DNA from: an uncultured Verrucomicrobiota bacterium | GTDB taxonomy: Bacteria; Verrucomicrobiota; Kiritimatiellia; CAIVKH01 | Reading direction: 5' to 3' | DNA length: 64,000 nt | NCBI GenBank assembly: GCA_937996795.1 | Contig: CALKUH010000040.1 | Coordinates: forward strand, 62,001 to 126,000 | Part shown: positions 40,044-48,319 of the stretch, piece after piece | Layout: each line of letters opens with the position of its first letter | Numbering within the stretch: the stretch's first letter is position 1 | Translations under genes and position numbers: made by a program | The notes under the pieces: model-generated | Database searches by the model: none | Told to the model about the DNA's origin: nothing | The model's input: only the letters and a program-made list of their open reading frames with translations

Positions 40044-41222
40044 TCAGGTGATCGCGCGCACTGCGTCCACGACGCAGCGCACATCGGCCTCGCTCATCGA
40101 CGGGTACATCGGCAGCGACAGCGCGCGCCGGTAGAACAGTTCCGCTTGCGGACAGGCCTGCAGCGGAACATCGCGCCGCGCCCGGTAATACGGCTGCAGG
40201 TGGACCGGGATATAGTGGACTTGGGTTCCCACGCCCGCAGCGCGCAATTCCTGCATCACGCACGACCGGGTTTTCCCAAGCGCCTCAAAGTCGATTTGCA
40301 TAGGAAACAGGTGGAAGGCATGTGTGGCGGGATACGGCATGCGGGAGGCGTGATGAAGGTCGGAAGGCGGCAGCGTCAGGTGGGGCAGACCCGCCAGCCC
40401 CTCGCAATACTGCGCGGCGATCTCACGGCGGCGGGCGACGAAGGCGTCCAGTTTCCTCAGCTGGCTCGAACCCAGCGCCGCATTGATGTCCGACATGCGG
40501 TAGTTGTAGCCGAGGGACTGCATCTCGTAGTACCAGGGGCCGCGCTCAGCCAGGCCGACCGCGGCCCCCAGCCCTTGGAAACGGGACGCCTCGCGCGTGA
40601 TGCCGTGTGTCCGGAAATCCCGGATCGCCTGCGCGAGCACAGGGTCGTCGGTCGTCACCATCCCGCCCTCCCCGGTGGCAATGTGCTTGACCGGATGGAA
40701 GCTGAAGCAGTTGAGCACGCCGATCGAACCAGCGGGCTTTCCATTCCATGTCGCGCCGAGCGCATGACAGGCGTCGCAGACCAGCGGGATGCCAGCTTCG
40801 CGACAGATCGGCAGCAGGGCGTCGTATTCGCATGGTAGCCCCGCGTAGTCCACGGCGATCAAGGCCTTCGTCCGCGGGGACAGCTTCAGTTTGACCTGCG
40901 CGGGATCGATATGCCCGCCCGACGTAACGTCCGCAAAAATGGGTGTGGCCCCGACAAACAACGCGCAGTTGGCCGACGCGGTGAACGTGATGGGTGGCAC
41001 AATCACCTCGTCACCGGGACCGATGCCGAGGGCGGCCATGCAGGCGTGGAGCGCGGCGGTTCCGCTGTTGACCGCGATGGCCTGTTGCGCGCCGACCTTG
41101 CGCGCAAAGTCTTCCTCAAATGCGGCGATCGCCGGGCCCTGTGTCAGGAAATCCGAACGCAGCACCGAAACCACGGCGGCGATGTCGTCCTCATCGATGA
41201 ATTGGCGTCCGTAGGGAATCAT
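40044..41222 (-). CDS. pseC: UDP-4-amino-4,6-dideoxy-N-acetyl-beta-L-altrosamine transaminase
   Basis: A 392-residue DegT-family PLP enzyme, second step of pseudaminic acid synthesis. IPYGRQFIDEDDIAAV is the usual PseC N-terminus; AVNSGTAALHACMAALGI and PPITFTASANCALFVGATPIFADV are core segments; SFHPVKHIATGEGGMV carries the PLP lysine; and LGYNYRMSDINAALGSSQL is typical of the PseC branch. C-terminal THAFHLFPMQIDF and VHYIPVHLQPYY complete the family. It is a distinct paralogue of the WecE at 9.5 kb. It lies 17 bp after pseB. Confidence 0.95.
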   Translation of the reverse strand: MIPYGRQFIDEDDIAAVVSVLRSDFLTQGPAIAAFEEDFARKVGAQQAIAVNSGTAALHACMAALGIGPGDEVIVPPITFTASANCALFVGATPIFADVTSGGHIDPAQVKLKLSPRTKALIAVDYAGLPCEYDALLPICREAGIPLVCDACHALGATWNGKPAGSIGVLNCFSFHPVKHIATGEGGMVTTDDPVLAQAIRDFRTHGITREASRFQGLGAAVGLAERGPWYYEMQSLGYNYRMSDINAALGSSQLRKLDAFVARRREIAAQYCEGLAGLPHLTLPPSDLHHASRMPYPATHAFHLFPMQIDFEALGKTRSCVMQELRAAGVGTQVHYIPVHLQPYYRARRDVPLQACPQAELFYRRALSLPMYPSMSEADVRCVVDAVRAIT

Positions 41223-41239
41223 GAGGCCGCGACGAAGGT

Positions 41240-42277
41240 TTAACCCACAGGGGTGAAATCCGGTTTCACGTGCTGCAGGATCAGCGCGCGCAATTCCTCC
41301 ACGGTAAGGAACCGGGTGTTCGATCCGGAGTTGTACGAGTAGCCACGCGGCACCGCCTGAACCTGAAACGCAGGACCGAACGAGTCCGGCTTGCAGCGGC
41401 CGTCCGGTGGCAGAATGGCGAAGTACGGACCAAGGTCGACGGTGTTGTAGCTGTCGCTTGTGGTAATCATTTCCTCGTGTAGTTTTTCGCCAGGACGGAT
41501 GCCGACGATCTCGCGACGGCACCCCGGCCCGACCGCTTCGGCCACGTCGACAATGCGGTAGGACGGGATCTTCGGCACGAAGATCTCACTGCCCACCGCG
41601 TGTTGCAGGGCCCAGAGCACCATGTCCACGCCCTCCTGCAGTGAGATGTTAAACCGGGTCATGTCCGGGTCCGTGATCGGCAGCACGCCGGATTTCGCTT
41701 TTTCGAGAAAAAAAGGGATCACGGAGCCGCGCGACCCCATGACATTGCCGTAGCGCACGACGGAGAAGCGGATGCTCTTCGTGCCGGAGTAATTGTTGGC
41801 GGCGACGAACAGCTTGTCGCTGCACAGCTTCGTCGCGCCATACAGGTTGATCGGGGCCGCAGCCTTGTCAGTCGAGAGCGCGACCACGCGCTGCACGCCA
41901 TTGTCGATGCAGGATTCGATGATGTTTTCCGCACCAAGGATGTTGGTGTGGATGAACTCCATCGGATTGTATTCCGCCGCAGGCACCTGCTTGAGGGCTG
42001 CCGCGTGTACTACCGTGTCGATGCCGTGCAATGCGCGGCGCAGGCGGTTCCGGTCACGCACGTCCCCGAGGAAGTAACGCAGGCCGCGATGCGCCTGCGG
42101 CGAGAACACCTGCGCCATCTCAAATTGCTTCAACTCGTCGCGGCTGAAAACCACCAGCCGTTCGATGTCTGGAAAGCGTTTGAGGACCGACCCAACGAAG
42201 GCGCGGCCGAAACTGCCCGTGCCCCCGGTGATCAAAATGCGCGAGCTATTCGTAATGCCAACTGATGTTTGGTTCAT
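41240..42277 (-). CDS. pseB: UDP-N-acetylglucosamine 4,6-dehydratase (inverting)
   Basis: A 345-residue SDR, first step of pseudaminic acid synthesis. ILITGGTGSFGRAFV has TGGTGSFG at 17-24, HAAALKQVPAAEYNP is the PseB/FlaA1 signature, and ALSTDKAAAPINLYGATK contains the catalytic Y-x-x-x-K. Later VVRYGNVMGSRGSVIPFF and IRPGEKLHEEMI are also family-typical. The ATG at 42277 gives the normal N-terminus, with leader codons upstream discarded. It is the first gene of the Pse set and follows the ABC transporter gene wzt by 10 bp, so the sugar genes are probably cotranscribed with the exporter. Confidence 0.96.
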   Translation of the reverse strand: MNQTSVGITNSSRILITGGTGSFGRAFVGSVLKRFPDIERLVVFSRDELKQFEMAQVFSPQAHRGLRYFLGDVRDRNRLRRALHGIDTVVHAAALKQVPAAEYNPMEFIHTNILGAENIIESCIDNGVQRVVALSTDKAAAPINLYGATKLCSDKLFVAANNYSGTKSIRFSVVRYGNVMGSRGSVIPFFLEKAKSGVLPITDPDMTRFNISLQEGVDMVLWALQHAVGSEIFVPKIPSYRIVDVAEAVGPGCRREIVGIRPGEKLHEEMITTSDSYNTVDLGPYFAILPPDGRCKPDSFGPAFQVQAVPRGYSYNSGSNTRFLTVEELRALILQHVKPDFTPVG

Positions 42278-42287
42278 TGTTTTTATG

Positions 42288-43643
42288 CTAACTACACGTC
42301 CATTTATGAGGCAACACGATGGCTGGAAGATCACCTCGCAGTGACAACTGTATGCCGGGAAGACTCATTTCTTCGGGTGATGCCGCAATCCGGAATCCAC
42401 ACGCACGGAACGACTGCTGATATGGCCCCAACCCCGTGGATATGGTTGCAGAGCGCGCAATCGAACACCACACATCATACTGACCGTGTGTCAAGCAGGG
42501 CGAATCAAAGCTACAATCCACATACCCCTCACCGGGGTGACACTGCCACGAATGCGAATCGGCGCTCATTGACGCAACGCTTACCACGCCTCCATTTTCC
42601 CCCATTTTGATCAACCGAACAACAAAGTATGGGGTCTCGAGCAACACTTTGCACCGATAATGCATTCGAATTGTGATGGGATCTTTCCACCGAAGCGAGT
42701 TGCCTTCACGACCCTCCCGGGAAAAAACTTCAACCCTGTGAATGGAGATGGGACTGTCGCTTGATACAAATCCAGACTGGGTAGACTTGGCCTCGGCTGC
42801 CTTCTCGTCCATGAACGCCGTGTATTCGTCGATGATCTCGCGCGGGGCTCCGATTTTGACGACGCGACCATGGTCCATCCACATTACACGGGTCGCAATG
42901 GCTTCAACGGCTTGGGTCATGTGCGAAACGAACAAGATGGGAATGCCCGACTGGATGATCGACGTCATCCGCTGGTTGCACTTCAACTTGAAGGCATGAT
43001 CTCCCACTGCAAGCACTTCGTCCACGATTAGCGCATCGGGCTTTAAGTGGATCGCCGTGGCGAAGCCCAAGCGGACCAGCATCCCGGAGGAGTATTTTTT
43101 GATTGGCATGTCAATGAACTCCCCAAGGTCTGCAAAATCGACAATTTGCTCGTAAACGGCGTCGATCTCCCGGCCGGTCAGTCCATAGATCGAGGCACTA
43201 AGATAAATATTTTCGCGCCCGCTCAGCGTCGGGTGGAAACCGGCCCCAAGTGCGATAAGCGCCTGAAGGCGGCCGCGCACGGTCACGCATCCCTCCGTCG
43301 GCCCGTAGATGCCGCTCATGATCGAGAAGAGCGTGCTTTTCCCGGCGCCGTTGTGGCCGACAATGCCTAGACATTCCCCGCGGCGCACATCAAACGATAC
43401 ATTTCGCAGGGCCCAGAATTCGGACGGGCGCAAGCCGGTGGTGTCTAGCGGTGCGCGCGTAACCGACGTCCCGCGTTCACGGGGTTCGTCTCGTAAGCGC
43501 GCCTCAAGTCCCTCAGATCGGAAACGATGCGGGACCAGCGCTGCACGAGCAATATCTGTCAATCCGTACATCATCGCACGTTTCAGTGATCGCGCGAATT
43601 TCTTGCTCAACCGATCAACCGACATAATGACATCATCATTCAT
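42288..43643 (-). CDS. wzt: O-antigen ABC transporter ATP-binding protein with C-terminal glycan-binding domain
   Basis: A 451-residue ATPase of the Wzt family. GIVGHNGAGKSTLF is Walker A, KKYSSGMLVRLGFATA the ABC signature, LIVDEVLAVGD Walker B and ILFVSHMTQAV the switch histidine. About 60 extra residues precede the ATPase. The last 155 residues (ISIHRVEVFSREGREGN, HYRCKVLLETPYFVVRL) form the Wzt carbohydrate-binding beta-sandwich that recognises the completed polymer. It powers export of undecaprenyl-linked glycan with the permease encoded next to it. The C-terminal half is less GC-rich than the rest, as expected for serotype-specific Wzt tails. Confidence 0.93.
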   Translation of the reverse strand: MNDDVIMSVDRLSKKFARSLKRAMMYGLTDIARAALVPHRFRSEGLEARLRDEPRERGTSVTRAPLDTTGLRPSEFWALRNVSFDVRRGECLGIVGHNGAGKSTLFSIMSGIYGPTEGCVTVRGRLQALIALGAGFHPTLSGRENIYLSASIYGLTGREIDAVYEQIVDFADLGEFIDMPIKKYSSGMLVRLGFATAIHLKPDALIVDEVLAVGDHAFKLKCNQRMTSIIQSGIPILFVSHMTQAVEAIATRVMWMDHGRVVKIGAPREIIDEYTAFMDEKAAEAKSTQSGFVSSDSPISIHRVEVFSREGREGNSLRWKDPITIRMHYRCKVLLETPYFVVRLIKMGENGGVVSVASMSADSHSWQCHPGEGYVDCSFDSPCLTHGQYDVWCSIARSATISTGLGPYQQSFRACGFRIAASPEEMSLPGIQLSLRGDLPAIVLPHKWTCS

Positions 43644-43679
43644 AGGCGTTGCCGTGCGAAATTCGTGAGACCCATGACC

Positions 43680-44576
43680 TTACAGCCTCTCAGCCAGCAG
43701 GGGTTCACAAGCATGAAAAAAGCGCCAGCCCAAGGCCAACACGAGTAGACCAAGCACGGACGACGCGAGGAACCCCGGCCCTAGTTCAGCCGAACCGGTG
43801 GAAATGAGCGAGCGCGTAGCGTCGATCCCGTAGCTGACCGGATTGAGCTTGTGCAGCCAGAACAGGCAGACCTGCCAAGAGGACTCGCTCTGGGTCAGGT
43901 CAGGCGTCGGGTAAATCGAGGGCACGAGGAACATGCCGAACTGGAAAATAAACTCCAAAGCTCGGCCCATATCGTGCATCATCGTATTAATTGGTGCCAA
44001 GAACAGGCCAAGTCCGATGGCCAGCATCAGCGTGGGCAGCAGCACCAACGGAACGAGGACGATCTCCCAGTGAGGCATATAGGCAAACGCGGCGAAAGAG
44101 ATCAGCACGACAACCGCCCGCAGCAGGCCGCCAATCAGGGCGTTGCCCGCCGCGCTAAAGACGAGCACTTCACGCGGAAAATATATTTTTGAGACCAGCG
44201 CCCCCCCCGCCGAAATGCTGCCCGTGCATGCTTGCGCGAGTTGCGTGAACACACCCCAGATGGTCACGCCGAGAAGTGCAAATAAAGCGTAGGGCAAATC
44301 GGTATCTTCCAAAGGAATCGTTACAATGTCCGCCTGTCGCAGCAGCGCGAATACCACCGTAGTGGCGATGGGCGGGAAAACGATCCAGAGGTAACCGAGG
44401 AAGGATTGGCGGAATTGCGATGTGAAGTTGCGGAGGACGAGCCGGTACACGAGTTCGCGGAACTCATGCAATTCGCGGAACATCACCCGCCAGGCTGACA
44501 GCGCGATGCGGTCGCGGCCGCTGGCGTCGTAGGTGGTCACGGCCAGGCCGTCCCGGCTGGATGCAGTTTCATTCAT
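43680..44576 (-). CDS. wzm: O-antigen ABC transporter permease
   Basis: A 298-residue ABC-2 permease. It has about 30 polar N-terminal residues, then RELVYRLVLRNFTSQFRQSFLGYLW, the cytoplasmic helix typical of Wzm, and six hydrophobic segments such as FVFPPIATTVVFALL, LFALLGVTIWGVF, and LLVLALGWRFF at the end. LAPINTMMHDMGRALEFIF is also characteristic. With Wzt it forms the inner-membrane exporter for long-chain surface polysaccharide. It lies 36 bp upstream of wzt and 6 bp after the O-antigen ligase-like gene. Confidence 0.93.
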   Translation of the reverse strand: MNETASSRDGLAVTTYDASGRDRIALSAWRVMFRELHEFRELVYRLVLRNFTSQFRQSFLGYLWIVFPPIATTVVFALLRQADIVTIPLEDTDLPYALFALLGVTIWGVFTQLAQACTGSISAGGALVSKIYFPREVLVFSAAGNALIGGLLRAVVVLISFAAFAYMPHWEIVLVPLVLLPTLMLAIGLGLFLAPINTMMHDMGRALEFIFQFGMFLVPSIYPTPDLTQSESSWQVCLFWLHKLNPVSYGIDATRSLISTGSAELGPGFLASSVLGLLVLALGWRFFHACEPLLAERL

Positions 44577-44582
44577 GGCACG

Positions 44583-45854
44583 TCAAAAGCTCCGGCTTTT
44601 CAGGTTGAGCAATAGCGCGGAGGCAGAGCCCGCGAGAATCATGGATATGGGGTTCCACGGCAAGGGCGAGAAGAACCCGCCGGCCATGACCACGACGGCC
44701 TGCATCTTAAAGGTCCACCCAAGATCCGCAATCGCGGGCCACTCCTTTTTCATGCGGCGCTGGGCCATCCAGCCGGAGTAAAACATGGCAACGATAAATG
44801 AGGTGTAAATGGCCATGCCGATATAGCCCATCTGCTTGCCGGCGTACAGGATCTCGTTGTGCACCTGTCCGGTGGCATAGGGATATTTTTCCTTCACGAG
44901 CGAATCATCCGCGTGCACCCCTACGCCGAAAACCGGATAGTCCTGGATCAACGCCCACGTCTGTTTCTTTTTCATGCGCCGCTCCCAGGCGCTTTGCTCA
45001 TCCTGGGTCATGGACAGCGGATCCTTTTCATCCTCCGGAATGAGATCGTCGTCCACACCGATTCCGAGAAAAATCTTTGCCTGTTGCGGAATGGTCTTGA
45101 AGCGTTCAACGTTGCTGGGACTGACAATCGACAAGATGTAATACAGCGCCACCGCCCCGATCGCGAGGGCCACTTTGTGTTTGGCGGCATACTTGGGAAT
45201 GAGAAACACCCCGGCGGCCAGCAGCGCCACAGTGCCCGTGCGGCTGCCGGTCTCCAGTACGATATAGATGCTTGCCAGCGCGCAGGCGAGACTGGCCCAA
45301 CTGATCCATTTTCGCCCGGAATGCTGGTAAAAATAGAGGTAGATGGGGATCATCACGGTCAACAGATAGGCAAACCCGTTGGGGTTCTCGATCAGGGACA
45401 CGGTGGGGCCCATCAGGCGATCCCCCGCATACGTCGCACCGGCTGAGGACAGGCGCAAGCCACCCTTGATCCACCACAAGACGGAGAAGAACAGCGTGGC
45501 CTGCACCGCCCACACACGCCGAACCGTCGTGGCCATGGCTTCGACCAGGATCAACACGAGGCCGTTTTTCATGATGATATCGATGTCGCCATTCCATGCG
45601 GAACTGGTCTGCATCGCACCGGTATGCAAGGAGATGAATCCGAAGATCATCAGCAGGATGGCGGAAATGGTGGCTGGCCCCGCGCGAATAAAGGAACGAC
45701 CCGCCTGCTGATGCGACAGGAAATGCATCCCGATGGCGCCGACAATCGTGAGATCGGCAATTTGAAGCGGATGCAGGAATGTGAAGCGATTCTGCGGCTG
45801 CACGCACAGAATCACGATGTAGAAGAGCAGAAATCTGAAAGCCCAGCGGTCCAT
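44583..45854 (-). CDS. O-antigen ligase / polymerase-like membrane protein
   Basis: A 423-residue protein with about ten hydrophobic segments. It belongs to the Wzy_C/WaaL family: a large periplasmic loop (residues about 255-345) carries WALIQDYPVFGVGVHADD, TGQVHNEILYAGKQMGYIG with the conserved H-N-x-x-L, and ETGSRTGTVALLAAGV comes before it. It could polymerise repeat units (Wzy) or ligate the glycan to a lipid anchor (WaaL). With an ABC exporter beside it, ligase is more likely. The start is the ATG at 45854; no clear ribosome site precedes it. Confidence 0.82.
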   Translation of the reverse strand: MDRWAFRFLLFYIVILCVQPQNRFTFLHPLQIADLTIVGAIGMHFLSHQQAGRSFIRAGPATISAILLMIFGFISLHTGAMQTSSAWNGDIDIIMKNGLVLILVEAMATTVRRVWAVQATLFFSVLWWIKGGLRLSSAGATYAGDRLMGPTVSLIENPNGFAYLLTVMIPIYLYFYQHSGRKWISWASLACALASIYIVLETGSRTGTVALLAAGVFLIPKYAAKHKVALAIGAVALYYILSIVSPSNVERFKTIPQQAKIFLGIGVDDDLIPEDEKDPLSMTQDEQSAWERRMKKKQTWALIQDYPVFGVGVHADDSLVKEKYPYATGQVHNEILYAGKQMGYIGMAIYTSFIVAMFYSGWMAQRRMKKEWPAIADLGWTFKMQAVVVMAGGFFSPLPWNPISMILAGSASALLLNLKSRSF

Positions 45855-45985
45855 GGTCAGCGTCTGGAGGTATGGGGATTTGGGGGTAAGGTGTCGGGTG
45901 TCGGGGCAGACTTCGTCCCGGTCAGTTCCCGCTGAACCAACCCGCCCATTTGAAATGTCACGGACCCAGGCACCGAATAAAGAAA
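45855..45985. other. Gene-free stretch between the ligase-like gene and the regulator gene
   Basis: This 131-bp gap holds the upstream region of the minus-strand ligase-like gene. It contains imperfect inverted repeats: GGTCAG at 45919-45924 pairs with CTGAACC six bases later with one bulged base, and GGGGCAGACTTCGTCCC can fold weakly. No convincing promoter pair or U-tract terminator is seen. The segment looks like short palindromic repetitive DNA and might be a remnant of a REP-type element. Confidence 0.35.
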
Positions 45986-46474
45986 CTACAACACGCTGCG
46001 AACCAAAGGATTATCGAGAAGCGCCGCGATCTTCTTCCGCCGCTGTTCAGCCTGAGCGAGGCGCTCGCGCAGAAAGTGTTTCCGCTGGTCGTCCGCGCGA
46101 CCGTGTTCGAGCATCTCCATGCTGCGTTCGATCTGAATGCGCGCGGATTCCAATTTCTTGCTCACGGAGGGCAGCAATCCATTAAGAATGGCGCGAAAGT
46201 CTGTTTGGGCCTCGTAGAAATCCCGGCGATCCCCCCGCACCCAGACGCGTCGAACCGCGCTCCACGATTCCATCCGCCGGCAGGCGATGCTGACGCTGGC
46301 CTTGCTGACGCCCAGTTGAACCGCCAAATCCTCCAGGGAGCGGGGCTCGTTGCTGAGGTAAAGCAGCATGTAGAGTTGGCCGTAGATACGACTCAACCCG
46401 AAGGACTGTGCAGTGCGTCCCCCCGCCTCGACCATCTCCCAAATGGCCGAGTCCGCTGACGTGGCTCCCACCAT
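45986..46474 (-). CDS. GbsR/MarR-family winged-helix transcriptional regulator
   Basis: A 162-residue DNA-binding protein. SLEDLAVQLGVSKASVSIACRRMESWSAVRRV is a winged helix-turn-helix with the recognition helix at SKASVSIACRRM. A coiled helix at LARERLAQAEQRRKK-type residues near the end probably dimerises it. It fits the GbsR/MarR class that controls exopolysaccharide or osmoprotectant genes. Its own start overlaps a palindrome, so autoregulation is likely. It stands at the divergent point between the minus-strand export/Pse genes and the plus-strand GT-C gene. Confidence 0.82.
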   Translation of the reverse strand: MVGATSADSAIWEMVEAGGRTAQSFGLSRIYGQLYMLLYLSNEPRSLEDLAVQLGVSKASVSIACRRMESWSAVRRVWVRGDRRDFYEAQTDFRAILNGLLPSVSKKLESARIQIERSMEMLEHGRADDQRKHFLRERLAQAEQRRKKIAALLDNPLVRSVL

Positions 46475-46475
46475 T

Positions 46476-46495
46476 CGTTTAGAACATACTAAACG
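46476..46495. promoter_or_regulatory. Perfect inverted repeat, likely operator of the MarR-type regulator
   Basis: CGTTTAG at 46476-46482 and its exact reverse complement CTAAACG at 46489-46495 are separated by six bases. The site lies one base upstream of the regulator ATG (46474), where a bound dimer would block both the regulator's expression and probably the divergent gene starting at 46565. The spacing between half-site centres (about 13 bp) suits a winged-helix dimer. Confidence 0.6.
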
Positions 46496-46524
46496 ATCGG
46501 AATTTTGTCAAACGGCACGGGTGC

Positions 46525-46553
46525 TTGTCGCCCGCCGGGCAAGGGCCTAAACT
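46525..46553 (+). promoter_or_regulatory. Candidate sigma-70-like promoter of the GT-C gene
   Basis: TTGTCG at 46525-46530 and TAAACT at 46548-46553 are 17 bases apart. Start of transcription would fall a few bases before the ATG at 46565, giving a very short leader. No Shine-Dalgarno is seen there. It lies 30 bp from the palindrome at 46476-46495, so the regulator could affect it. Confidence 0.35.
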
Positions 46554-46564
46554 GCGCCCCGCGT

Positions 46565-48313
46565 ATGTGGCCCACGAATCCCGAATTGCAGCACGCACCG
46601 ATCAGACGAACCGCAATAGGGTTCATCCTAGCAGGGGTGACCCTGTTCGTCATGGCTTACTTCGAAGCGCTGCCCGCCGCATGGCTGGCAGCGCTACTTT
46701 CCAGCGATGGGGAACTCACCCCGGCCTTCGTGGAGCAAATGGCCCGCTCCCAGCTTACCCTGGGCCTGCTGCTGGCCATCCTCGGCGCCGCGGCGCCTGT
46801 CGCAGCCCCCCCGTTGTTGCGCATGGCTCGCTGGTTTTGGGGACGGCCCCCGTGGCTCGTATCCTGGGGATGCGGCCTCGTGGCCGCCGCCGGCGCAGGG
46901 GCGGTGAATCTGGGCTGGTATGACGGCATCCCCCATGTGACGGATGAAATCAGCCACCTCTTCCAAACGAAAATCCTCCTGTCCGGCGCGTGGGCGGCGC
47001 CCGCCCCTCCCTGCCCGATGAGCTTCCATCAGCCCCACATCATCATCACGGCGGGAGGGCTTTGGCACACGATCTATCCGCCCGGCCATCCAATCCTATT
47101 GCTGCTTTTCAGCAAGATGGGCCTGCTCTCCGTCACCGGCCCGGTCTGCCTCGCCCTCGCGGTCGTGGCATGCCACCGCCTCGCCCTCCGCTTCTGGGAA
47201 CAGCCCGTGGCCCATGGCACCGCGGCCTTGCTGGCCCTTTCACCGCAATGGCTGTTGCTCGGTGGTTCGTGGATGTCGCACATGTCCTTCACGGCGTTAA
47301 ACGCCGGGGGCTGGGCGCTCTGGCTGGCCGCGCGCGACCGCCCGACCAGCGGTGGCCGACACCTTCTGTCTGCCGTGGCCGGCTTGCTGCTCGCCTGGTC
47401 CGCGGTAATCCGCCCGCAGGACTTTGTGCTCACGTCCGCCATCGCGGCAGCCGCACTGCTGCTTCATCCACGCCAAATCGGCCCCCTGCTCCGCCAACTG
47501 CCCGGACTCGCGGCGGGTGCCCTTCCGGTGGTGCTGGTCACCGGCCTGTGGAATCAAGCGCTCTATGGCGCCCCGTGGGCGATGGGCTACGGCCATTCCC
47601 CCTCGCTCACGCCGCAAACCCAGCCGACCTACGGATTCACAGAGGCATTCGGCTGGAGAGAGGCCACGTCGATTACCCTGTGGTCGTTGATCCGGTTCAA
47701 CAAGTCCCTGCTGGGCTGGCCCGCCTCCCTCCTCTTTATTCCCTTCCTCGTCTTCCTCCGCCCCCATGTGCGGCGGCGCGACCTCGTGTGCCTTGGCGGC
47801 GCGGGGCTGATCGTCCTGTTCTTCTTCTTCTACTTCTACTACGGCATTGAATACGAAGCCCGGTTCTACTGCTCGGCCGTCCCGTTGTTGGTGGTCGCGA
47901 CGGTGCGCGGCATCCAGGCACTTTCGCAACGGGGCGTACCCCCTTCCCTGCTGGCGCTGGCGGTCGCGGCCTTCATCCTGCACGCACTCTTCTTTTACGC
48001 CCCCGCCTACCTCGCGCCCCGGTATGGCGGTGACTACGAGCAATCGTCACGGATCATCGAGGAAACAGCCCTCGCGGAAGGTCTGCAGAACGCGATGGTG
48101 TTGGTCCCGAGCGGCGAGGACGCGCAATTCCGATATTCCGGGGCGTTCCAGTGGAATGATCCGCACCTGCGCCGTCCGGTGATTTATGCGCGGGATCTGC
48201 CCGCGTACAACGACTGCCTGCGCGCGGCGTTCCCTGAACGGACGTTCCACCGCTTTGTACCCGACAAGGACTGGCGAGCGGGACGCTTCGTGCCGGCGGA
48301 CACGCGCCCTTGA
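46565..48313 (+). CDS. GT-C membrane glycosyltransferase (ArnT/PMT-like)
   Basis: A 582-residue polytopic protein with about eleven transmembrane segments. HVTDEISHLFQTKIL in the first luminal loop carries the D-E pair characteristic of GT-C transferases that use lipid-linked sugars. VIRPQDFVL, GWPASLLFIPFLVF and the hydrophobic FFFFYFYYGIEYEARF follow. Family members move a sugar from a polyprenyl carrier onto lipid, protein or glycan in the periplasm. The ATG at 46565 is preferred over a TTG at 46505. It is the only plus-strand gene between 6 kb and 58 kb and is divergent from the regulator. Confidence 0.75.
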   Translation: MWPTNPELQHAPIRRTAIGFILAGVTLFVMAYFEALPAAWLAALLSSDGELTPAFVEQMARSQLTLGLLLAILGAAAPVAAPPLLRMARWFWGRPPWLVSWGCGLVAAAGAGAVNLGWYDGIPHVTDEISHLFQTKILLSGAWAAPAPPCPMSFHQPHIIITAGGLWHTIYPPGHPILLLLFSKMGLLSVTGPVCLALAVVACHRLALRFWEQPVAHGTAALLALSPQWLLLGGSWMSHMSFTALNAGGWALWLAARDRPTSGGRHLLSAVAGLLLAWSAVIRPQDFVLTSAIAAAALLLHPRQIGPLLRQLPGLAAGALPVVLVTGLWNQALYGAPWAMGYGHSPSLTPQTQPTYGFTEAFGWREATSITLWSLIRFNKSLLGWPASLLFIPFLVFLRPHVRRRDLVCLGGAGLIVLFFFFYFYYGIEYEARFYCSAVPLLVVATVRGIQALSQRGVPPSLLALAVAAFILHALFFYAPAYLAPRYGGDYEQSSRIIEETALAEGLQNAMVLVPSGEDAQFRYSGAFQWNDPHLRRPVIYARDLPAYNDCLRAAFPERTFHRFVPDKDWRAGRFVPADTRP

Positions 48314-48319
48314 GGGGGC

